From positions 124,001 through 188,000 of the forward strand of contig NZ_FNAF01000001.1 in NCBI RefSeq assembly GCF_900101835.1: a DNA stretch of 64,000 nt, written 5' to 3'. Positions within the stretch are counted from its first letter, which is position 1. Every line of letters starts with the position of its first letter. Shown one piece after another: positions 55,694-64,000 of the stretch. The stretch comes from Peptococcus niger (GTDB lineage: Bacteria; Bacillota; Peptococcia; Peptococcales; Peptococcaceae). Both the position numbers and the translations under genes were made by a program. The notes beneath the pieces are model-generated. The model was not told the DNA's origin and did not search any database. It was given only the letters and a program-made list of their open reading frames with translations.

Positions 55694-56961
55694 TATTTAC
55701 CCTCCTCCTTTGCTACCCGACGCACGCCATAAAATTCCGGTTTGGCAACGATGCCACTGGAAATAAGATGATTTAAGATAAACCGTGTAAAGGTAATGGC
55801 TGTAAACAAGCTGATGATAATCCCAATGCACAGGGTAATGGCAAAACCGCGAATTTCACCGGTGCCTAAAATAATCAAAACCACCCCGGCAATAAGGGTC
55901 GTGACATTCGAGTCAATAACGGTTCTGAAGGCTTTTTCAAAACCTGCTTTTGTGGCGACACGAACGGTCTTTCCTTGCCTTAGTTCTTCTTTAATACGCT
56001 CGTATATTAGCACATTCGCATCAACAGCCATCCCGACGGACAGCAAGAAAGCGGCTATAACTTGCAGGGTAATGGTGGACTTGATTAAAATCAAAGTGCC
56101 GGCCAACAGCAAAGCGTACAAAATTAATGAGAGGCAGGCAATGATACCCGGACGCACATACAACACCAAAATCAAAAGTGCCAGTAAAATGCTACCGATA
56201 ATGGCAGCTCTGATACTCTTTTGAATCGCATCCGGCCCTAATTGAGCGCCAACCGTATTTTGTTCAATAATATCCAACTTGACAGGCAAGGCCCCGGAAT
56301 TCAAAAGCATAGATAAGTTTGAGGCCTCTTCCATACTTTCAAAACCACCACTGATGCTGGCTTCCCCATTGGTGATCGGTTCCTGAATAAATGGCGAAGA
56401 AATCGGTTGGCCATCTAATTCAATGCGGATTACACGCTGCGGGTCACGTCCTGTCGGGAATTTAGATACCAATTCCGTGGTCGCTTTGGCAAACGCATCC
56501 GCCCCGTCTTTTTTGAATTTCAAGCTGACACCAAACTGGTCGTTCGCTTCAATGGCCTTATCATTCGTCACTGCAGCCGCATTTTTCAACTGCGAACCGT
56601 CCAAGACCACTTCATTCGTATCTGCCCGAACAAATTCCAATTTTGCTGTGGTGCCGATTAATTTAACTGCTTTTTCCGTATCGGCAACCCCGGGCAATTC
56701 AACCGCAATACGATTGGTGCCCTCGCGACGAATTTCCGGTTCGGCAACCCCTAAGCCGTTGACACGGTTGGAAATAACCGCCATCACATCGCGCATGTCT
56801 TCGTCAGATGTTCCCTTTGGCGCTTCTAATCTAATCTGAACGCCCCCCTGCAAGTCAAGCCCCAAGTGAGCATGACTTTTATAAATCGGGAACAAAACCA
56901 CTATAGCGATGGCAATCAGCGCAACGACTGCGACTACAATGGCTAAACCTCGCCGTTTCAC
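55693..56961 (-). CDS. secD: Protein translocase subunit SecD
   Basis: 422 residues from the GTG at 56961, which follows TGGGAGGG; the ATG at 56994 lies at the transcription start region and is rejected. Contains LGLDLQGGVQIRLEAP, the long periplasmic P1 region, the GVGAQLGPDAI-like segment (NTVGAQLGPDAIQ), AVDANVLIYERIKEEL and VTTLIAGVVLIILGTG. Six membrane helices. First gene of secD-secF-ribU. Confidence 0.96.
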   Translation of the reverse strand: MKRRGLAIVVAVVALIAIAIVVLFPIYKSHAHLGLDLQGGVQIRLEAPKGTSDEDMRDVMAVISNRVNGLGVAEPEIRREGTNRIAVELPGVADTEKAVKLIGTTAKLEFVRADTNEVVLDGSQLKNAAAVTNDKAIEANDQFGVSLKFKKDGADAFAKATTELVSKFPTGRDPQRVIRIELDGQPISSPFIQEPITNGEASISGGFESMEEASNLSMLLNSGALPVKLDIIEQNTVGAQLGPDAIQKSIRAAIIGSILLALLILVLYVRPGIIACLSLILYALLLAGTLILIKSTITLQVIAAFLLSVGMAVDANVLIYERIKEELRQGKTVRVATKAGFEKAFRTVIDSNVTTLIAGVVLIILGTGEIRGFAITLCIGIIISLFTAITFTRFILNHLISSGIVAKPEFYGVRRVAKEEGK

Positions 56962-56999
56962 AAAAAATCCCTCCCAAAATAATATGATAGACATAGGCT

Positions 57000-57028
57000 A
57001 TTATAGACCTGAACGGTTGGATTGGCAA
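57000..57028 (-). promoter_or_regulatory. Promoter of secD-secF-ribU
   Basis: Minus strand TTGCCA (57023-57028), 17-base spacer, TATAAT (57000-57005), about 40 bases before the GTG start. Confidence 0.85.
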
Positions 57029-57061
57029 GCCTTTGAACCCTCCAGACCGTATTTTCAGCCA

Positions 57062-57096
57062 TAAAAAAGACGCAGACTCTTATGAGCTTGCGTCTA
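57062..57096 (-). terminator. Terminator after yajC
   Basis: Minus strand AGACGCA-AGCTC…GAGTC-TGCGTCT followed by TTTTTTAT. Confidence 0.88.
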
Positions 57097-57120
57097 AAAT
57101 CCATTGCTTGTCCTTAAGGC

Positions 57121-57501
57121 TTAGGCGTCTTTTTCCTGATCGGTATCCACCGCATCTTCTTCAGGCGCCTCTTCCTCTAGATCAGCTTCCGGCAACTCAG
57201 CATCGTCTGCAGCATCGTCGTCTGCAAGAACTGCGCTAACCGCCTGACGGGTCATCTCAACTGTCAGCCCTTCAGCGATTTCCACATAAATATAATCCTC
57301 CGTTAAGGCACGAATGTAGCCGGTAATTCCGCCAACGGTCACAATATGATCACCGTTCGACAAGTTGTTCAGCATTTCATTGCGCGTTTTCATTTGTTTC
57401 TTCTGCGGACGCATCACAAAGAAGTACAAAAGGCCGAACATGGCGACCAACCAAATCAAGGTAATGCTTCCACCAGCAGCGTTTGTTGCAAAAATATCCA
57501 T
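57121..57501 (-). CDS. yajC: Preprotein translocase accessory subunit YajC
   Basis: 126 residues with one membrane helix (ITLIWLVAMFGLLYFFVMRPQKK in parts) and the conserved core RPQKKQMKTRNEMLNNLSNGDHIVTVGG. A long acidic tail (DEEAPEEDAVDT…) is unusual in length. Transcribed after tgt, before the secD promoter. Confidence 0.93.
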   Translation of the reverse strand: MDIFATNAAGGSITLIWLVAMFGLLYFFVMRPQKKQMKTRNEMLNNLSNGDHIVTVGGITGYIRALTEDYIYVEIAEGLTVEMTRQAVSAVLADDDAADDAELPEADLEEEAPEEDAVDTDQEKDA

Positions 57502-57534
57502 TGTTAATAACCTCCCTATAAACTTCTGCTCTAT

Positions 57535-58653
<1,119 letters not shown>

Positions 58654-59679
58654 CTAACGAATGAACATGGCATCACCAAAGGAAAAAAACCGATATTTTC
58701 TTTCAACCGCTTCGTGATAAGCGGCTAATATCTCTTCTCTGCCGGCTAAGGCAGATACCAACATTAAAAGCGTTGATTTCGGCAGGTGAAAATTTGTAAT
58801 TAAAGCATCGGTAACCTGAAATTGGTAGCTCGGATAGATAAAAATATCAGTCCAGCCGCTACCGGCACAAACTTTTCCCTCATGCGCGGCACTTTCAACC
58901 GTGCGCACACTGGTGGTGCCTAGGCAAATAATGCGCCGCCCTTCTTCTTTTGCCCGGTTAAGACAAGCTGCTGCCTCCGGCGTCACCTCGTAAAATTCAC
59001 TATGCATGTGATGTTCCAAGGCATCCTCTTCCTTGACCGGCTGAAAGGTCCCCAAGCCTACATGCAGCAAAACTTCGCAAATTTCCACGCCTTTCTCACG
59101 AATTTGCGTTAACAGGTCTTGCGTCATATGCAGGCCGGCTGTAGGGGCTGCAGCAGACCCGCTTTGCTTGGCATAAACGGTCTGGTATCGGTCTGGATTG
59201 TCCAATTTTTCATGAATATAGGGGGGCAAGGGCATGGTGCCCAATTCAGCAAGCACCTCTTCAAAAATACCATCATAGCTGAAGTCAACAAGACGGCCGG
59301 ACTCCGTCATATCTACAATTTCAGCCGTCAAGCGTCCATCACCAAAGCTGATTTGAGCTCCAGCCTTGAGCCGTTTGCCCGGACGCACCAAGCACTCCCA
59401 CCGGTCTTTTTTATCAGCAGAAGGCTTTAGCAACAAGACTTCAGCCGTTGCAGACCCGCCCACTTTCTCACCGATTAGACGCGCCGGAATAACACGGGTG
59501 GTATTCAGAACCAATACATCGCCTGCGTTTAACTCATCAATAATATCATAAAAATGACGGTGCGTCACCTCACCGTTTTCTTTATTCACCAGCATTAAAC
59601 GGGAAGCACTGCGCCGATCCAAGGGATGCTGGGCAATGAGGGCCTCCGGCAATGTATAATCAAAATCTGAGGTTTTCAT
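58654..59679 (-). CDS. queA: S-adenosylmethionine:tRNA ribosyltransferase-isomerase
   Basis: Transfers the ribosyl group of SAM to preQ1-tRNA to make epoxyqueuosine. [17 protein letters not shown] is the family start (ATG 59679); a GTG at 59694 would add five residues. Landmarks: [37 protein letters not shown] and [18 protein letters not shown]. About 341 residues. 6 bases before tgt. Confidence 0.97.
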   Translation of the reverse strand: MKTSDFDYTLPEALIAQHPLDRRSASRLMLVNKENGEVTHRHFYDIIDELNAGDVLVLNTTRVIPARLIGEKVGGSATAEVLLLKPSADKKDRWECLVRPGKRLKAGAQISFGDGRLTAEIVDMTESGRLVDFSYDGIFEEVLAELGTMPLPPYIHEKLDNPDRYQTVYAKQSGSAAAPTAGLHMTQDLLTQIREKGVEICEVLLHVGLGTFQPVKEEDALEHHMHSEFYEVTPEAAACLNRAKEEGRRIICLGTTSVRTVESAAHEGKVCAGSGWTDIFIYPSYQFQVTDALITNFHLPKSTLLMLVSALAGREEILAAYHEAVERKYRFFSFGDAMFIR

Positions 59680-59694
59680 CAATTCAACCGTCAC

Positions 59695-59898
59695 CTATCT
59701 TAACAATCTTAACAAAAAGCTTAACACAATGCTGATAACAATGCAGGAAACAAGGGGAAAGAAAAAGACGCCTTTTTCACCGCGAATGATAATATCACCC
59801 GGCAGTGGAAAAATTTTCAGCCCCCGCATTTCAAAAAAGCAAAAGAGCCCACCTACAAGAACAAAAATAAAGCCGATCAAGACCAAGCTTTTACCCAT
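59695..59898 (-). CDS. DUF2905 family small membrane protein
   Basis: 67 residues from ATG 59898 ([17 protein letters not shown]). Two membrane helices around a short loop containing [19 protein letters not shown], the DUF2905 signature. Overlaps the ruvB end and abuts queA. Function unknown. Confidence 0.88.
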   Translation of the reverse strand: MGKSLVLIGFIFVLVGGLFCFFEMRGLKIFPLPGDIIIRGEKGVFFFPLVSCIVISIVLSFLLRLLR

Positions 59899-60931
59899 CT
59901 GCTTGCACCCCATTGTCAAAGAGCCCGCCCGGCGGGTGCAATTTTAAGTGTTTATAAGCCAGGGGGGTAACCATGCGTCCACGTGGCGTACGATTGATAA
60001 ATCCCTGTTGCAGTAAAAATGGCTCACACATATCTTCTAAGGTGCCGCTGTCTTCATTGATGGTCGCTGCCAAAGTGTCCAGCCCGACCGGGCCGCCACC
60101 ATATTTTAAAATAATCGTTTCCAAAAATAGACGGTCTACCTGGTCCAGCCCTAGCCCATCTATCTGCAAAATATCCAGGGTGCTGTCGGCAAGTTTTTCC
60201 GTAATGACCCCGTCCGACTCTACTTGTGCAAAATCTCGCACCCGCCGCAACAACCGGTTGGCAATACGGGGCGTCCCACGCGCACGCTTGGCCAGCTCAT
60301 GGGCGCCACCTTCTGTGATGGGCACATTTAAAAGATGGGCACTGCGTTCAATAATGCGCTGCAAGTCAGCATCTTTGTAAAATTCCAGACGCTCAATAAC
60401 CCCAAAACGGTCCCGCAAGGGGGCCGCCAGGAGTCCGGCCCGAGTTGTCGCCCCAATCAGGGTAAAGGGCGCCAAATCCACACGCAAGGTCCGCGCAGCC
60501 GGGCCTTTTCCCATGACAATGTCCAAGGCATAATCTTCCATTGCCGGATAAAGCACTTCTTCCACGCTGCGGTTGATCCGGTGGATTTCATCAATAAAGA
60601 GGATATCCATTGGCTCTAAATTGGTTAGAATAGCCGCCAAATCCCCCGGCCGCTCAATGGCCGGCCCGGAGGTCACCCGCAGTTGAACATGCATCTCGTT
60701 AGCAATAATTTGCGCTAAGGTTGTCTTCCCCAAGCCAGGCGGTCCGTAAAAGAGCACATGATCCAAGGCGTCCCCGCGCTCTTTTGCCGCGCGGACATAG
60801 ACATTCATATTGGCCTTAACACGATCCTGGCCAATGTATTCGTCAAATGACTTTGGTCGAATGGAAATATTTTCCTCATCACTGTCCAAGATTTCCGGGG
60901 AAATGATTCGCTCATCGCGCACCTTACTCAA
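59891..60931 (-). CDS. ruvB: Holliday junction branch-migration helicase RuvB
   Basis: AAA+ motor. Walker [10 protein letters not shown] near residue 67, Walker B DEIHR, sensor ATTRAGLL, and C-terminal winged helix with [15 protein letters not shown]. 346 residues. Overlaps ruvA by 4 bases. Confidence 0.98.
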   Translation of the reverse strand: MSKVRDERIISPEILDSDEENISIRPKSFDEYIGQDRVKANMNVYVRAAKERGDALDHVLFYGPPGLGKTTLAQIIANEMHVQLRVTSGPAIERPGDLAAILTNLEPMDILFIDEIHRINRSVEEVLYPAMEDYALDIVMGKGPAARTLRVDLAPFTLIGATTRAGLLAAPLRDRFGVIERLEFYKDADLQRIIERSAHLLNVPITEGGAHELAKRARGTPRIANRLLRRVRDFAQVESDGVITEKLADSTLDILQIDGLGLDQVDRLFLETIILKYGGGPVGLDTLAATINEDSGTLEDMCEPFLLQQGFINRTPRGRMVTPLAYKHLKLHPPGGLFDNGVQADG

Positions 60932-61527
60932 CTCCTATATTTGCCCAGTAGCGACAAGGCCTGCTTTAATAAGGCCCCCTCATCGCTGCCCTCCGCTTTC
61001 AAGTGAGGCCGGATGGCATCAATTTCCGACGCTTGGTAGCCCAAACTTATCAGTGCATCGGCCACCGTATCAAGGGCCTCATTCTTTTGCGCAGGCGGCG
61101 CCGCCGACCAGTCTGCCGGCAGGTCTTCAGCATCAAAGGCTTTTTCCAACTCTAATAAAATACGCGCAGCTGTTTTTTTACCACAACCAGGTAAGGTCAA
61201 CAACATTTTTTCATCCTTACTTAAAACCGCACGAATAATGGTCTCTGCCCCGGCTGACGCCACCATGGTCACTGCGCTTTTCGCCCCAATGCCGGTTACA
61301 CCCCGCAATTTATTAAAAACCGTCTTGTCGTCAACAGTTTGAAAGGCATACAGCTCAAGGGCATCTTCTCGCACATTCGTATAAGTATAGACCGCCAAGT
61401 CTTGACCGACCTGATACATCGTACGCGGATCACAGCCGAAATTCAATTCATAGCCGACACCGCCCACCATCAATATCAGGCTTTTGGCATCCATGGCAAA
61501 AACCTGTCCCGATAAATACCCGATCAT
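60928..61527 (-). CDS. ruvA: Holliday junction DNA helicase subunit RuvA
   Basis: Binds Holliday junctions and loads RuvB. N-terminal OB fold (MIGYLSGQV), two HhH motifs ([15 protein letters not shown] and [15 protein letters not shown]) and a flexible linker to the C-terminal RuvB-binding domain. 199 residues. Abuts ruvC. Confidence 0.96.
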   Translation of the reverse strand: MIGYLSGQVFAMDAKSLILMVGGVGYELNFGCDPRTMYQVGQDLAVYTYTNVREDALELYAFQTVDDKTVFNKLRGVTGIGAKSAVTMVASAGAETIIRAVLSKDEKMLLTLPGCGKKTAARILLELEKAFDAEDLPADWSAAPPAQKNEALDTVADALISLGYQASEIDAIRPHLKAEGSDEGALLKQALSLLGKYRS

Positions 61528-62004
61528 TCAGCCTGCTCCTCTCATATGCGCATGACAAATCGCAATGCCTAAAGCATCTGCAGCGTCATCCGGCTTAGGT
61601 ATATAATCCAGTTTGAGGATTTCCCTCACCATGCGCTGCATTTGCTTTTTTTCTGCCATTCCGTAGCCGACAATAGCGCGCTTAACTTGCATGGGCGTAT
61701 ACTCACCGACCGGTAAATGGTGCATTTCCGCTTGCAATAATAGAATGCCACGCGCTTGACCGACGGTAATGGCCGTCGTCGTATTGCGGCCGAAAAACAG
61801 TTTTTCAATGGCTATTTCATCCGGACGAAAGCGGTCAATCACCTGGCCCAGCTCTTCATAGATTGTCAGCAGACGTTTGCTCATGGGGTCTTCTGCCGGA
61901 GTCGTAATCGTCCCATAACAAATACCGGTCAACCGACCGCGAAGGTATTTGACCACGCCGTAACCAGTCGTGGCCGTGCCGGGATCCAAGCCTAATATGA
62001 TCAT
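61528..62004 (-). CDS. ruvC: Crossover junction endonuclease RuvC
   Basis: Resolves Holliday junctions. Catalytic acids: Asp in MIILGLDPGTATTG, Glu in IAIEKLFF, Asp pair in KPDDAADALGIAICH. 158 residues. Start at 62004 after GGAGGGG; the frame upstream is not used. Starts the ruvC-ruvA-ruvB run from its own promoter. Confidence 0.96.
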   Translation of the reverse strand: MIILGLDPGTATTGYGVVKYLRGRLTGICYGTITTPAEDPMSKRLLTIYEELGQVIDRFRPDEIAIEKLFFGRNTTTAITVGQARGILLLQAEMHHLPVGEYTPMQVKRAIVGYGMAEKKQMQRMVREILKLDYIPKPDDAADALGIAICHAHMRGAG

Positions 62005-62042
62005 AACCCCTCCATGAAGAACCATCAGCAATAGTGCCTTTT

Positions 62043-62071
62043 ATTTTATCATATCGGTCATGCAGGCTCAA
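62043..62071 (-). promoter_or_regulatory. Promoter of ruvC-ruvA-ruvB-DUF2905-queA-tgt-yajC
   Basis: Minus strand TTGAGC (62066-62071), 17-base spacer with TG extension, TAAAAT (62043-62048). Overlaps the trkH stop. Confidence 0.75.
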
Positions 62072-63552
62072 ATATTGACATGGGTTGTCACTTTATCAAT
62101 CCGTTCCCCATGTTTATGGCTGATGGGCAAGATGGTGGCCAAAAAGGTATAAATTTCCAACCGGCCGATGATCATTAAAACGCTGTCGTAATATTTCAAT
62201 GGGCTCGGCAAGGGGGCAAAACAGACATGACCTCCCGGCTCACTAAAAAAGGCACCACCATTGCCGATACATGTTGCTGACATGGACAAGGCCTCCATGT
62301 GAGAGACGTCAAAAAAGCTGTTGATCATAGTCCCGATGAGTAAAAATGACACATACAAAAAAAAGAAAACCCCGGCATTGGTCGCAACCCGTGTCGGCAA
62401 GGCTGTACCGCTGACTTTTATGCTGGTCACAACCCGAGGATGGATGATACGCTGCAATTCATTTTGCGTTTGTTTGAGCAAGATAAGAATGCGCTCAACT
62501 TTCATCCCCCCGCTGGTTGATCCGCTACAACCGCCGATGACCATAAGGATCAGCAAAATATACTGGGTAAAAAACGGCCAATGTATGAAGTTATCGTTTG
62601 TATAGCCGGTGGTCGTTATTACAGAGACCACTGAAAAAAGAGAATAGCGAAAAGCCAGACCGGCATTTTTGACATGATAAGCCGCCAAGTACACAAAAGA
62701 CAAAAGCGTCGCAATGGAAATAATGCTGACATAAAGCCTAAATTCCAAACTGCGCAAGGCCAATTTAAGCGACCTTCGTGCAAAAATACGATACAAGAGG
62801 ATAAAATTCATCCCGCCTACAAACATGAAAAAAATGGTCACCCATTCTGCCGCCGGATTTTGTAAGCCGCCAAAGCTGGCATCTTGAGTCGAGTACCCTC
62901 CGGTTGCGATAGTTGTCATGGCATGGTTGACCGCATCAAACCAACTGATACCGCAAATTTTTAAAGCAAGGGTATTAAAAACAGTCAGAACCACATAAGT
63001 GTACCATAGGCGCTTGGCGTTATCTGAAATCCGTGGACGAATTTTCTCGTTCACCTGGCCAAATTCCGCTTTAAACAACTGCATTCCGCTGACACCGATA
63101 CCTGAAAGGATGGCGACAAATAAAACAACAATCCCCATCCCGCCCAACCACTGGGTCATTGAGCGCCACAATAAAATGCTGGCCGGTAAAATTTCCACAC
63201 TTGGCAAAACAGTGATACCTGTTGCCGTAAATCCGGAAGAAGCTTCCAGTAAAGCATCTCCAAATTCAGGATAATAACCACTTAGGGCAAATGGTAGGGC
63301 ACCAAAAAATGATGCAATAAACCAGGTTAGGGTCACCAGGAGCAAGCCTTCTTTGATGCCCATGCTGCCGCGGGGATTTTTAAAAAAATGAGACAAGCCG
63401 GCACCGCATACTATGGTAAGCACCGCACTAATGGTAAATGCCGCGGTGTCCATTTCAATCTCTTGATAGGACAGCACCAAGGGGGCTATCATCGCAGCAC
63501 CGATCAAGAGCAGAATTCGCCCCAGCGCTGATAGAACGATTTTATAATTCAT
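62068..63552 (-). CDS. trkH: Trk-type potassium uptake membrane subunit
   Basis: 494 residues, ten or more hydrophobic segments with four imperfect selectivity-loop repeats, e.g. SSGFTATGITV, TIATGGYSTQDASFG, TTTGYTNDNF and ATCIGNGGAFF, and the GGCSGSTSGGMKVERI motif. Works with the TrkA-type regulator encoded just upstream on the same strand (14-base gap). Could be KtrB; the long form with pre-helices suits TrkH. Confidence 0.93.
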   Translation of the reverse strand: MNYKIVLSALGRILLLIGAAMIAPLVLSYQEIEMDTAAFTISAVLTIVCGAGLSHFFKNPRGSMGIKEGLLLVTLTWFIASFFGALPFALSGYYPEFGDALLEASSGFTATGITVLPSVEILPASILLWRSMTQWLGGMGIVVLFVAILSGIGVSGMQLFKAEFGQVNEKIRPRISDNAKRLWYTYVVLTVFNTLALKICGISWFDAVNHAMTTIATGGYSTQDASFGGLQNPAAEWVTIFFMFVGGMNFILLYRIFARRSLKLALRSLEFRLYVSIISIATLLSFVYLAAYHVKNAGLAFRYSLFSVVSVITTTGYTNDNFIHWPFFTQYILLILMVIGGCSGSTSGGMKVERILILLKQTQNELQRIIHPRVVTSIKVSGTALPTRVATNAGVFFFLYVSFLLIGTMINSFFDVSHMEALSMSATCIGNGGAFFSEPGGHVCFAPLPSPLKYYDSVLMIIGRLEIYTFLATILPISHKHGERIDKVTTHVNI

Positions 63553-63566
63553 TGATTCCTCTACCC

Positions 63567-64000
63567 TTATCCAAGTATCCGCTTTAATTTTTTCATAGAT
63601 GATTTCGCCACAAAAAGGTTCAAGTTATCGTCTTCTAAGAGGATATCGTCCCCAGAGGGAATAATAACCTTGCCATCACGCAAAATCGACACCACTATGA
63701 CACCTTTCGGGAAATTAATATCTTTAATGGCCCGATTCACAACGGCATGATTCTTACGCCCTATAATGACTTCAATGATTTGAGCGAAACCGGTATTCAC
63801 TTCCGCCATAGAGATGAGCGTCCCCTTCTGAATAAAGCGCATAATGGCTTCACTCGTTAATAGGCGCGGACTGACCGATACATCAATGCCCACCGATTGA
63901 ATCAGTGGCAAATAATCACTCCGGCGAATCTGTGCGATGGTTTTTTTAGCGCCTAAGCGAGAAGCCATCAAGCACGTGAGGACGTTCAATTTATCATCTT
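63567..64000 (-). CDS. trkA: TrkA-type potassium channel regulator, 5' end cut by window edge
   Basis: C-terminal 145 residues of a TrkA/KtrA-like protein; the start lies past position 64000. The end of an RCK_N (Rossmann) domain is seen as LNVLTCLMASRLGAKKTIAQIRRSDYLPL in parts, followed by a TrkA_C domain (INFPKGVIVVSILRDGKVIIPSGDDILLEDDNL in parts). Binds NAD(H)/ATP and gates TrkH. Because the open end is in the second RCK unit or the only one, the full length cannot be told. Confidence 0.9.
   Translation of the reverse strand, partial: DDKLNVLTCLMASRLGAKKTIAQIRRSDYLPLIQSVGIDVSVSPRLLTSEAIMRFIQKGTLISMAEVNTGFAQIIEVIIGRKNHAVVNRAIKDINFPKGVIVVSILRDGKVIIPSGDDILLEDDNLNLFVAKSSMKKLKRILG

Overview
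The window looks like core chromosome of a low-to-mid GC Gram-positive bacterium (Bacillota, probably an anaerobic member of the Clostridia). This is inferred from gene orders typical of that phylum (fmt-def-priA; ylxM-ffh-rpsP-khpA-ylqD-rimM-trmD; secD-secF and yajC-tgt-queA-ruvBAC), strong AGGAGG-type ribosome binding sites, T-box, L-box and FMN leader RNAs, the GatCAB amidotransferase and many ferredoxin/CBS/LysR genes. I cannot fix the genus from sequence alone. I see no prophage, insertion sequence, CRISPR array or rRNA operon.

Layout. Positions 1-12000 (minus strand) hold an rRNA/tRNA modification, translation-initiation and coenzyme block: rlmN (cut by the window edge), rsmB, a membrane zinc peptidase, fmt, def, priA, metK, coaBC, rpoZ, gmk, a YicC-family gene and an unknown gene with a palindromic operator-like site. 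Positions 12100-17900 hold asd, then an amino-acid ABC importer under a lysine riboswitch (with a transcription terminator), then a degenerate glycoside-hydrolase-2-like gene and the dITP/XTP pyrophosphatase. Two divergent tRNA genes (Gly-GCC, Arg-CCG) follow. Positions 18300-28400 carry a heterodimeric ABC exporter (plus strand) and the ligA-gatC-gatA-gatB-deoC operon (minus). Positions 28400-32150 are the riboflavin operon ribD-ribE-ribBA-ribH, led by a promoter, FMN riboswitch and terminator.

Positions 32200-36800 (minus) are the SRP/ribosome-maturation operon and dut; yebC is on the plus strand. Positions 37600-47300 (minus) form a long, tightly packed run, apparently from one promoter upstream of a CBS-domain gene: CBS protein, ACT-domain protein, UPF0210 protein, a small membrane protein, lspA, rluD-type pseudouridine synthase, two paralogous LysR regulators, a second CBS protein, a split ThrE exporter, a ferritin-like di-iron protein, a histidine kinase with no sensor domain, and a large multi-cluster iron-sulfur protein. 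The last three overlap each other and are the best candidate here for an undescribed redox/iron-signalling unit.

Positions 47400-57000 (minus) hold a thioredoxin reductase fused to a thioredoxin-like domain without a CxxC, then secD-secF-ribU, a valine T-box and valS-tatA-tatB-tatC-PRC-barrel-feoA. Positions 57000-64000 (minus) hold yajC, tgt, queA, a DUF2905 gene, ruvB-ruvA-ruvC and a Trk potassium uptake pair (trkH, and trkA cut by the window edge). Several promoters with near-consensus -35/-10 boxes and 17-bp spacers could be read directly and are listed, together with the terminators.
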